This document shows positions 25,403 to 36,299 of a stretch of DNA of 64,000 nt, one piece after another. This DNA is from Limonium bicolor (lineage: Eukaryota; Streptophyta; Magnoliopsida; Caryophyllales; Plumbaginaceae), in contig CM041779.1 of the NCBI GenBank assembly GCA_023374045.1, positions 806,001 to 870,000 of the forward strand, written 5' to 3'. Every line of letters begins with the position of its first letter. Position 1 is the first letter of the stretch. The notes under the pieces were generated by a model that made no database searches, was not told where the DNA came from, and was given only the letters and a program-made list of their open reading frames with translations. The position numbers were made by a program, and so were the translations under genes.

Positions 25403-28400
25403 CTACTGCTCGAAGAGGGCGGGGAACCTAGACCGCACTTCACTCTCCACTTCCCTGGTCGCCTCTTCCTCTGACTGACCTGACCACTGAACCTTCACCA
25501 AGGGCATGGTCTTACTCCTGAGCTTACGAACATCTCTGGCTAGGATCCTCGAAGGAGCTGCTTCGAACGTGAAGTCCTCCCTCAACTGAAGCGGACCGAA
25601 ATCAATCACATGCGACGGGTCCGGAACATATTTCCTTAGCATGGAAACATGAAACACACCATGCACTGCTGCTAGCGATGGAGGCAAAGCCAAACGGTAG
25701 GCAACCGGCCCGATCCTCTCCAGGATCTCAAAAGGGCCAACGAAGCGAGGGCTAAGCTTGCCTCTCTTCCCAAACCGTACAACTCCACGGACTGGAGAAA
25801 CCTTCAGATACACATGGTCACCCACCTCGAACTNNNNNNNNNNNNNNNNNNNNNNNNNNNNNNNNNNNNNNNNNNNNNNNNNNNNNNNNNNNNNNNNNNN
25901 NNNNNNNNNNNNNNNNNNNNNNNNNNNNNNNNNNNNNNNNNNNNNNNNNNNNNNNNNNNNNNNNNNNNNNNNNNNNNNNNNNNNNNNNNNNNNNNNNNNN
26001 NNNNNNNNNNNNNNNNNNNNNNNNNNNNNNNNNNNNNNNNNNNNNNNNNNNNNNNNNNNNNNNNNNNNNNNNNNNNNNNNNNNNNNNNNNNNNNNNNNNN
26101 NNNNNNNNNNNNNNNNNNNNNNNNNNNNNNNNNNNNNNNNNNNNNNNNNNNNNNNNNNNNNNNNNNNNNNNNNNNNNNNNNNNNNNNNNNNNNNNNNNNN
26201 NNNNNNNNNNNNNNNNNNNNNNNNNNNNNNNNNNNNNNNNNNNNNNNNNNNNNNNNNNNNNNNNNNNNNNNNNNNNNNNNNNNNNNNNNNNNNNNNNNNN
26301 NNNNNNNNNNNNNNNNNNNNNNNNNNNNNNNNNCTTGAGGTCGCCTCCTCTGATCAGCGTAGCTCTTCTGAGGACTCTGAGCCACAAGCAGACGCTCTCT
26401 GATAGACTGAATCTTACCCACGGCATCCTCAACCAAGTCCGGACCAACAACAGCTCTCTCATTCAGATCATCCCAACAGACGGGTGATCTGCACCTCCTG
26501 CCATACAGAGCCTCAAACGGGGCCATCCCGATGCTAGACTGGAAGCTATTATATATCGAACTCGATCATTGCCACGTGATCCCACTGAACTCCAAATCGA
26601 GCACACATGTCTCAGCATGTCCTCCAGGACCTGATTCGTCCTCTCTATCTGACCATCTGACTGAGGATGATAAGCTTAGCTGAATGACAACTGTCCCAAA
26701 CGCTTGATGTAAACTCTGCCATATCTAGATACGAAGCGTGGTCTCTATGAGACACAATCGATCAGGAACCCCATGCAAACGCACTATCTCATCCATATAC
26801 ACTGAACGTCGATGCAAACTTGAGCTCGACTGCCAGAAGGTCTCTTCTGAGTACAAGTCGTCTGCTAGGACAATCTACCCGAAACTGCAGTCGACCCCAT
26901 CTCGAATACCCAGCAGATCCACTGATGCATCAGATCCTTAGCTACTCGTGACTGCCCCAGTGTGCGTCAGCCATGGGTCCTGCTGAGTCTCTCCCTTTCA
27001 ATCACCCAAACTGCATCGAACCCTCTCGGAGTCTTAGGCAGTCCCATGACAAAGTCCATGCCTACGCTCTCCCACTTCCACTCTGGAATGGGTAGAGGCT
27101 GAAGCAAACCAGCTGGTCTCTGATGCTCGGCTTTGACTGCTGATAGGTCCGACATCTGGATACAAAGTCAGATATGTCTCTCTTCATGTTGCTCCACCAG
27201 AATGTCTCCCGGAGGTCCCGGTACATCTTCACACCTCCTGGGTGTACCGAGTACGGGGCTCCATGTGCCTCCTGCATAATCTCCCGCCTTAGAGCATCAT
27301 CTGCAGGCACACAAACACGTTCTCTGAATCTCAGACAACCATCCTCTGAAACCCGAAACTCAGACTCCTGACCAGCAGCTAAACCCTCTCTGATCTTACA
27401 CAACTCGGCGTCAAGCTCCTGACTGGCCTTGATCCGGTCGATCAAGGTAGGCGGAATCTGCAACGCTGCCAATAGCCCAGACCTCTCTGGACGGATGACC
27501 CAAATACCCATGCGCTGCAACTCGAGAGCAGACCTCTTGCACACCAGACAAGGCACACACAGCTCCAGACGGACCCCTCCTACTGAGCGCATCAGCAACC
27601 ACATTCGCTCTACCAGGATGGTAGAGGATCTTCAAATCATAGTCGTGCAACAACTCCAGCCACCCTCCTCTGCCTCAAGTTCAACTCCTTCTGAGTGAGC
27701 AAGTGCTTGAGGCTCTTGTGGTCCGTATACACTTTGCACGAAGCTTCATAAAGATAGTGTCTCCAGATCTTCAAAGCAAACACTACTGCAGCTAACTCCA
27801 GATCATGGGTCGAATAGTTCTTCTCGTATGGCTTAAGCTGACGGGAGCCATAAGCAACCACCTTCCCATGCTGCATCAGAACACACCCAAGTCCCTTATG
27901 GGACGCATCGTAGAACACCTCTAGACCCTCGGTCCCCTCTGGAAGCGTCAAAATCGGCACAGGCGTCAACCTCTTCTTTAACTCCTGGAAGCACTGCTCA
28001 CAAGCCTCGCTCCACTCAAACTTCACCTCCTTCTGTAGCAGACGGGTCAACAGAATCACTAACTTGGAGAAGCCCTCCACAAACTTACTATAGTAGCCCG
28101 CTAGTCCAAGGAAGCTACGAATCTCACTAACGTTAGTGGGCCTGGCCCACTCAGTAATAGCTCTAATCTTCTCCGGGTCCACGGAGATACCATCTTTAGA
28201 GACCACATGACCCAAGAATACTACCTGGTCCAACCAGAACTCACACTTCTTCAGCTTCGCATACAGCTCCTTCTCCCTCAGAGTCTGGAGAACGGTCCTT
28301 AAATGCTTCTCGTGCTCCTCAGCACTCTTGGAATACACCAAGATGTCATCAATAAACACCACGACGAACTGGTCCAAAAACGGCTTGAAGACTAGGTTCA

Positions 28401-30347
28401 TCATGTCCATAAATACTGAAGGCGCATTCGTCAGACCGAATGGCATCACTAGGAACTCGTAGTGCCCATAACGAGTCCTGAAGGCGGACTTAGGCACGTC
28501 GTCTGCCTTAATCCTCAACTGGTGATAACCGGACCTCAGATCGATCTTCGAAACACCTTAGCTCCTGCTAACTGGTCGAATAAGTCATCTATACGTGGGA
28601 GAGGATACCTATTCTTAATGGTAACCTTATTGGGCTCCCTGTAGTCAATGCACAAGCGCATGCTACCGTCCTTCTTCTTAACAATAGAACAGGCGCACCC
28701 TAAGGCGACACACTCGGCAAAATAAAAGCCCTTATCCACAGCTCCTGCAGCTGGACCTTCAGCTCCTTAAGCTCAGCAGACGCCATCTGGTATGGGGCCT
28801 TAGAAATCGGCTGAGTCTCAGGTGCGAGCTCGATCGAGAACTCCACCTCTCTGACAGGGGGAAGCCCAGGCACATCGTCCTAAAACACGTCGGGGAAGTC
28901 CCTGACCACTGGGATATCCTCCAACTTCGCATCCTTGCGAACCTCGGGGATGTAGCACAGAAATCCCTGGCATCCCTTCCTCAGATAGCGAAACGCCTGC
29001 ATGGCTGAAATAACTGGCGGCGAGCACGGGATCCCATTCCCTACTACAACTAGGCGGGGCTGACCCGGCTCCTCAAAAGTAACACTCGATGTAGCACAAT
29101 CAATATGGGCATGGTGGACAGCAAGCCATCCATACCCAGAATCACATCAAAATTGTTCATCTCTATAGGGATGAGGTTAGCATACAGAGTCTATCTCTGA
29201 CTAACACAGGACTATTCTTACAAACAGAATTTAGTAGCATAGAAGAATTCCTAACCAAAGGGCTATGCACACACAATTCCACACTCAAGGGCACAACAGG
29301 CAGATTGAGCTCACTCACTAACTCAGCAGATATAAAGAGTGAGTGGCTCCAGAATCAAACAGACAGAAAACAGAGCGAGATGACAGCTGGAGAATACCTG
29401 TGACAACTCTGTCAGTGGATCGGTCTCTCTCTCCACCATCGCGTCAGCGTAGTCTGGTCTGGCCCTGGGGCTTCTTCTGCTCATCCTGGTCTCGATCTTT
29501 GGACTCATAACAGATCCTCCAGTCCTACCTCCAGAGCTACCCCTGCTCCTCTCGGCCTGAGGGCAGTCAACTATCCTATGCTCTAAGGATCCACACTTGA
29601 AGCAAGCTCCGGACTTCTTGTAGCAGTCCCGACCTCGATGGAACTTGCCACAAACCTGACACTTCGGAGCAGATGAAGAAGAAGATGAACCACCTCTATC
29701 TCTCGAGCTCTAACGGTCTCCAGATCGGTCTACAGTAGACTACTTCTCCTGAGAAGCAGACTGATCCCTCATGTCACTCTCGTTGGACCTCTGCTTCCTC
29801 TTCTGGTCCTTCCCACTAGACTGGCGACCTCTCAAATCAGCCTTCACCAACAGGGGAACATCAGCAACGTCTCTGAAGGTCTTGTGACGCAGGGGCGTCA
29901 CAGTAGAGCGGATATCGGGCCTAAGACTGCTCTCGAACTTCCTGGCTTCCTATCCTCGTCGGGCTCAGGTGCAAACTTAGACAAGCTGATGAACTTCCTG
30001 ACGTAGTCCTCCACACTCATGTCCTGGCCCTGGCGAAGCCGATTGTACTTCAGGATGCGCTGTTCCTTGTAGATGTCGGGGTAGAACTGCTTATTAAACT
30101 CCCCGATAAACTGGTCCCACGTCCAAGGCTGTGGGAACCTCCCCATCGCAGACCTCCACCACTCCTTAGCCTCAGCCTTATACAGGAAGGTGGAAAAATC
30201 AACCTTCTGCTCCTCCTCGGAGCCCATGACCCGAAGTAGATCCTCTACCTCAGTCAACCAATGACTGGCCTCCTGGGGATCTCCTGCCCCATCGAACGGT
30301 GGAGGCTTCAGCTTATGAACTCCTGAAGCGCTTTCACATTCCGGCCT
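25403..30347 (-). pseudogene. Tekay-like gag (3' part) and pol
   Basis: Read from right to left: the gag core KPPPFDGAGDPQEASHWL...FLYKAEAKEWW...YVRKFISLSKFAPEPDE (30,300-29,940); two zinc knuckles CQVCGKFHRGRDC and CFKCGSLEHRIVDC (29,675-29,575); protease motif FDSGATHS (about 29,360-29,335); RT with [21 protein letters not shown] and the FIDD catalytic box (28,700-28,340); RNase H with [13 protein letters not shown] and TDHKSLKHL; integrase HHCC region (27,400-27,180); a decayed integrase core; and the C-terminal tail [10 protein letters not shown]...[18 protein letters not shown] with a chromodomain-like end (25,825-25,403). Frameshifts are seen near 28,555, 27,655 and 27,150, and many changes lie in 26,340-26,960. 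The first catalytic Asp of integrase is not evident. The integrase is crossed by the N-gap. It cannot make a working polyprotein. Confidence 0.88.
25834..26333. other. Assembly gap of exactly 500 N, probably zero real length
   Basis: The gap lies inside the integrase C-terminal region. If its two edges are joined directly, the minus strand reads on in one frame from ADQRRRPQ into [12 protein letters not shown]. This matches the usual Ty3 integrase RRRPLEFEVGDHV stretch. The split codon becomes GAG. So nothing appears to be missing and the N-run is a placeholder. Confidence 0.8.
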
Positions 30348-30352
30348 CCAGC

Positions 30353-30722
30353 TGAAGAGGGAAAAGTGTAAAAGTAAAGAAAGTAAAACATCCGGTCGCC
30401 TGTGACCGGAAGAGATAGGTTAGAGCAAGAGGTATTGCTAGGCCGAAGCACATTCCGGCCAATAGGTAGTTAGACATCTCGTTTATGTACAAATGCCAGC
30501 CTGGTAATAAGAAGAAAGTGACAGGCTGGCAACCTCCAATCTAGCAATGTAAACATTATAAATAGGGCACAACCCCATAAAGCAGGACACGCTCAACATA
30601 CCAATACAATCTGAGCACCCTTTTTACAAAGTCCTCTCTCTCTAAGTCTACTCTGTGTCGGGACCAGGTAAACCGTAGGATTAGTAGAGGAACTGAGGGA
30701 AGGGAACTTTCTTTCCTTTTCA
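30353..30722 (+). mobile_element. 5' LTR of the Tat-like element
   Basis: It starts TGAAGAGGGAAAAG and ends CTTTCCTTTTCA. A TATAAATA box is at 30,557-30,564. It is the same length as the 3' LTR. Confidence 0.92.
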
Positions 30723-30745
30723 TTTGGCGCCGTCTGTGGGAATCG
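30723..30745 (+). other. Primer binding site region of the Tat-like element
   Basis: TTTGGCGCCGTCTGTGGGAA directly follows the 5' LTR. This is the common primer-binding-site region of plant Tat-lineage and related Ty3 elements. The exact tRNA is not assigned. Confidence 0.7.
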
Positions 30746-32354
30746 AACAGCTCAAGATCTTTTTTGGCAACCACAAGTCCACCGGTAGTAGCCTGATTAT
30801 GATAGGAAACAACGAAGCTCTGAAATTGTAACACCCCAACCGCTAATCCTATGCTTACCGTCTAATCGTCCTATTAATCCTACGAGTTCGCAGCGGAATT
30901 ATTACATACTTACTACGGCGGGTGGTACAACGCCGCTAACCGCCCATACGGCTAGCTAGGCTTACCTTACTTACAGTCACGGTCTGATGAACATAATGTA
31001 CCGAGCTACTAAATCACTTACCAAAATACCATATGCCAAATACTTACATCATTGGATCACCGAGTATTAAAGTATATTCGATTACATCATTTCTAAAGTT
31101 CCAAAAGAATGAGTTTCTAAGGCTACTCATCTATACCAATTCCCATTCTATCAAAATCCAAAAAGGTGTACCCCATGGTACACCGGCTATTCAAAACTGT
31201 AGCCATGTACTACTTAGTACACCCATCATAAATTCATTGTTTACAATCCAAAAAAAGATAAAGAATTAGAATTGAGTCTTCACATCTTCATCACTCTCGA
31301 GTACCTGCGTGTAGTAAAAATGGTGCCCCAAGGGCTCAGCAAACGCTGCGTATAAACTCCGCATATACCGCGTGCTAGCTAGGGCACGCCGACTATTTGA
31401 CGTCCACTAAACGTGCTGTTCATTTATTTCATACATACATGCTTCTCATACAACATACATGCTATACAATTCATTACACAATTCAAGGCAACAATACAAA
31501 GCACACATCTTACTTACCTTCACAAGGTTAGCCAAAGTATGCATCCGGGTTAATCGGAATGCTTTTACTCTTTTACTCATTACTTACTTTTTCTTACTTT
31601 CAATTACTTACCTTCATTTACTTTACTTACTCATTCTTACTTACTTACTTATACTCAAGTTAAGTCGTCGGGACCTCCGCCCTGGGACTACTCCGTCCTA
31701 CCTCCGGGATTTACTTGACTCACCAATCCGGGATGCTACCCACTTAAGGGATTTGGGCCGCGGACCAGTTTAAGAGTCAGGATTGGAGCCAACCTCTCGT
31801 GACTCCGCATCCTCACGCGTGGCCGAAACTATATCAGACTTCTACTCATTCCAATTTAATTACCAATTTAAGTTAGAATGGTTAGCTTGTTAGGAATAAG
31901 TTAGAAGCCCAACACAATAATCAACGGTCACAGTACAATACAACATACATACACACATTCATATTCATCAAACATTTCATGAATTATACAAACTAAGATT
32001 TAAGAAAACATTCACAAATACAACACTACATATTCACAAGTATGCATATTAACTCCGATTCGTGCATTTATCTTATTTGGTGATCATTAGCACACAACAC
32101 ACAAATCAGAGTAACCAAGATAGCATACGGGGCATGAGGAATCCATACCGTTCACCGTTGCACGTGTTTCCAAACGTCCTCCGGTGTCACAAATCAAGTC
32201 CTATTATATACATACAATTGAATGATTAATTACCTATCTTCAACTTAACTCCTACTTACTATGTCCTTACACTTCTTACACTACACTTTACTTACTTATT
32301 TTTCATTACTTAAGTTCACTTTCTTACTTAACTTCGACATGCTTTCATACATGT

Positions 32355-32388
32355 ACATATATATATATATATATATGTAGGTATATAC

Positions 32389-32430
<42 letters not shown>
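32355..32430. repeat. AT microsatellite
   Basis: Two runs of TA dinucleotides broken by a GTAGGTATATACC stretch. It lies just before the hairpin array in the solo LTR. Confidence 0.85.
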
Positions 32431-32458
32431 TTTATTTATTTTATTTTTTTTTTTTTTT

Positions 32459-32852
32459 GACCGAACCGGACTTGCGACCGACCTTGCAAGTCCGGTCCAT
32501 TCCAGTAGCTCTCATTACCGAAATTCTTCTGGCCGACCGACCTTGCAAGTCCGGTCGCAAGGTCGGTCCATTCCAGTAAGTTTCGCTCCAGGCGAATTTT
32601 AGCCCGACCGACCTTGCAAGTCCGGTCGCAAGTCGGTCCATTCCAGTAGCTTACCCGACGGAAAATTTTGAGTCGACCGACCTTGCAAGTCCGGTCGCAA
32701 GGTCGGTCCATTCCAGTAGGTTACAGACCGGGAAATTTTCTAGTCCGACCGAACTTGCAAGTCCGGTCGCAAGTCGGTCGACTCAGAAAACTTTCCCGTC
32801 TTTGTAAATCTGGGCTCGACCGAACTTGCAAGTCCGGTCGCAAGTTCGGTCC
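32459..32852. repeat. Array of six GC-rich hairpin units in the solo LTR
   Basis: Six units of about 60-70 bases share the core CTTGCAAGTCCGGTCGCAAG. In most units it is flanked by GACCGACC on one side and GGTCGGTC or similar on the other, which makes a near-perfect palindrome of about 34 bases. Four units are followed by a TCCATTCCAGTA spacer. The array is sharply GC-rich inside AT-rich DNA. The translated frames over it are repetitive and not real proteins. Confidence 0.85.
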
Positions 32853-34798
32853 GACCCAGTATTTGCATTTTAATTTCTGTTTTCAGTCCTCTCTTTCACC
32901 CATTACTTCCCATTGTTCCTACACTTATTCCCACATGTTATAACATTATTTAACCTCTTAATACACCCTAGTCCACTCCTTAACTCTTTACACAATGCTA
33001 TACTAATTCACTCTCATAATTTTTCCAAGTTTCTCACAACACTCACCTAGCTTCTTCTCTAGTTGCATTAAGCTACAGATTTTAACCCTAACACTCTCCA
33101 TCTACAACTCCCTCTTCTAATGTCATTCCTAACACCTCTAATTACAACTACATTAACTATCTCTCCCCATCTTCCCTCTATCTATCTATCTCAAAATCTG
33201 TTACAACTTACATCATTCACCTAGTTAAAATTCACTAAGTGTTCTAATTCTAGATAAATTTGGACATAACCTCCCCTATATTTTTACACTCTCACCACAT
33301 ATTCTAGTTCACATTTGTTACCCATTTCACCTGTTTCAAAACAGCACTAATGCCCAAGCTCTCAAACACTAATATCAACTACTAAACATCATAAAATTCC
33401 TGCACATTAACACCAATTCCCAATCTGTTTTCAATAAGTTTTACACAACTTTTAAAGCTTCAAAATACTTATATTCTCTTACACACCACACTACTAATAC
33501 ATTACCATTTTACAATACACATTTCCATTCCTTAAAATCTGTTACATTACATATACAAGGCTTACACAAGGGTGAGCTTATTTACCTTGTTTTCTTCTTC
33601 TAGTTTCTCCTTTCTCTTCTTCCTTCTTCCTTCTTTCTCTACCGGTTTGAAATCTCAATCCTCTAACACTACAACCATTTATATACACCATTCAATACTA
33701 AGAAGTAACCCTAACCATTAATCAAGTTTCAATCTAGGTTTTAGGGTTTAGAAAATTTATTACCTTCCAAGAGTGCAAATGAAGCTTGGAGTGGTTCAAG
33801 AACAATATTTCCAACTCCACCAACAAGCCAAAATCGGCTAGAACAAGAGGAAGAACAAAGGTTTAGTTCATGATTTTCATTTATGCCTTTGAGTTTAGAA
33901 ACAATGGAGTTTTTGAGAATATTTTCACCTTAGAAGAACAAGAGAAGGAGGGCCTTCTAATGGTGGTGTTGAAGCTCCAAATGGACATACCCATGAAAAC
34001 GAAATGGTTGTTTTCGAATTTTGGAAGGATGAAAATGTAGCTCTTGGTGAGAGGATTACAATGGTGGTATTTTTATAATTTTTTGAAGAGTTTGGAGAGA
34101 GTTACAAAGGAGAGAAGTAGCGTTTGTGGTGTTTCTATTTCCACCATGGAATCGGCTAGAGGTTGGAGAAGGAAGAAGAGGGGTGCTGGTAAGGGGTATT
34201 CATGTGAGAGAGGAGGGATGGGTAGGATAGAGAGAATGTGAGAGTAGAATAAAGTAGTGAGTGTTTTTTTTATTATTTTGTTTGTTTGTAAATAAGAGTA
34301 GGTTTAATGTGTTGTTAGTGAGGGGAATAGGGGGGGGGGGTCGGCTGGCACACCACACACACACACACACACTTGCACTTTTTATTTTAAAAGTGACACA
34401 TAAGTTTCAGTTATTTATACTTCTACCCCACAACTTCCCGTTTCCCGTTTTTGACAGTTTTTACTAATCTCTCGTTTTATTGATTTATTGGTCCTAAAGC
34501 TTCACTAATATTTATTAATGATTATTTAGTTGACCAAAACTGTTACGAGTCCTTTGACCCGCTTAAAGACACGTTTTCCCGGTTACTCGTTAAAAACGCG
34601 CTTTAAGATTCGGTAATGCTTTTAATCCATTTAAGGATCCGTTTTCTTCGGGATTTGTTCCCTCATGATTATTTACACTTATTAAGCCTCTAAATTACTT
34701 ATTAGCCTAATTAATCACTATTTTTAATTACGGGGTATTTCAGAAATTTTGGGATTGTGTCTTTTGCAGGTACAAGCGAAGAGAATACGCGTGCGGGA

Positions 34799-36174
34799 AT
34801 GGCTCCAAGAACAAGAAAAACACCCCGATCTAATGGCGAGGCCAGTGACACGGGAATCAAAGATGTAATCTCCAAGCAAGCGTTGGAGGAGATGCTAAAA
34901 GGCTTAGTTAGAACCATTGATGAAAGAATAGTATAAGGGAACGAAATCTTGCAGCAAGAACTGATGCAGCGAGATGAGGAATACTAGAAGAAATGGAGGA
35001 TATGACTGAAGCACTTGAATCACTCAAAACCGCGGTTCTGAGGCAAGCAACGGCCGGAAAAAGGAGCAACCAGGGAGACCCTGATCATCAGCGAGGAGAC
35101 CGAGGAGGACGATTCGATCAATATGACTCTTTACCCCTTCTCCGAAAAAATCAGGAGGGCGAAACTTCCTCCTCACTTTGTTGCGCCAGCAGTGGAGAAA
35201 TACGATGGAACGGGAGATCCCGCTCTTCACATCAAGAGATTCATGTTCGCAATGAACACACAAGGAATAAGTTCTCTCGCTCTTTGCAATTTGTTTCCGG
35301 AACATTGTCCAAAAGAGCTCATCAGTTGGATCTCAACAAGACCCCCACAGTCGATCTCAAGCTTCAAACAATTGACTGAAGAGTTTCAGCAATATTTTGC
35401 CGCAAGCAAGAAAATAAAAAAAGAGACAATAGAGCTAATGGAGCTCAAACAGCAAAAGGAAGAGACGGTGAAAGAGTTCAGTGAACGCTTTCACAAGCAG
35501 GTGGCGGAAATCGATGACATAGACGAAAAATTCTAATCAAAGCTTTTGGAAACGGGCTAGCACAGCCAAGACTCGCTGGAAAAATTGCAACAAAGGCTCC
35601 AAAGACTCATGGGGAGCTAGCCGAAATGTTTCATGATTTTCTAAAATCGGAGGTGGCGAAAAATAAGACCAGGGACTTGGCAAATAGCTTCAAGGTGGTT
35701 AAAGATAAAAAGGAGCAAAATGGGAACGGCTCATCCGGCAACTCATCAGAAAGTTCATCTAGGGGAGGCTCAAGATACAAGCCTTATTACAAGGCCCCCA
35801 CCATCCCGTCGTCATCCCAAGGACCTCAATATCAAAATGCCAGGGTTGCTGTCCAGATCGATCCAGGCAGGTATGCGGCGGCAGTCAGGGAAGGGTACTT
35901 ACCTCCACCAAAGAAACCTCATCCAGGGGAGGTTCCGGTGGCCTTCTGTGAGTATCATGGCCACAAGAGTCACAGAACCGCGAATTACGCTACTCTAGCC
36001 ATGGAATTGAGAGTCATTGAAGAGGAGAAGAGAAGCAAGGGAAAGCAGCCAGCAGGCCAACAGAGACAGTACTACAAGCAAAACCCTCTCAACACAATAA
36101 TCAGTTTTCCTCTCGAAACCTCCAGGAAGAGGAAGTCCACCCTGAGCTGGATCATGGCAAGTCAGTCGGTATGA
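34799..36174 (+). pseudogene. Tat-like gag, broken by stops
   Basis: It starts MAPRTRKTPRSNGEASD at 34,799. Stops appear at about 34,934 and 34,985. The capsid-like core is intact as a frame from 35,123 to 35,536 (FVAPAVEKYDGTGDPALHI, LFPEHCPKELISWI, FSERFHKQVAEIDDI). A further frame from 35,626 to 36,174 ends with the knuckle-like VAFCEYHGHKSHRTANYATL, where the last Cys of the usual motif is Tyr. Gag would package element RNA. It is dead in this copy. Confidence 0.8.
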
Positions 36175-36299
36175 TCACAGGTCTGTGAAAGGGTGAAGAG
36201 GTTTTTTGTCTTTTTAGTATTAGGTATATTGAGATAGGCTCTGTCATGCCAAGAATAAAGCGGAAATTATGTAATTGACGCCCTTTACTTTCAGGAAAA

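Larger units (their letters stand above)
30827..34742 (-). mobile_element. Solo LTR, 3.9 kb, nested in the Tat leader
   Basis: It starts TGTAACACCCC and ends GGGGTATTTCA on the plus strand, flanked by GAAAT at 30,822-30,826 and 34,743-34,747. No gag or pol is present, so it is a solo LTR. By analogy with the Tekay element, the TGTAACACC side is the LTR 3' end, which puts the LTR on the minus strand. It belongs to the same family as 1-6,721. It holds a hairpin array (32,459-32,852), an AT microsatellite and a CA-repeat near 34,350-34,370. The short open frames are not genes. Confidence 0.85.

Noticed and set aside
25758..26526. Long open frames through the N-gap on both strands
   Set aside because: The length comes from undefined bases. 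Only the minus-strand integrase fits on both sides.
32436..32943. Repetitive open frames over the solo-LTR hairpin array
   Set aside because: They only translate the tandem palindrome. No start context, domain or codon signal is seen.
35024..35305. Minus-strand frame opposite the Tat gag
   Set aside because: It is a shadow of the gag frame and lacks the motifs of the antisense gene, which lies further right.
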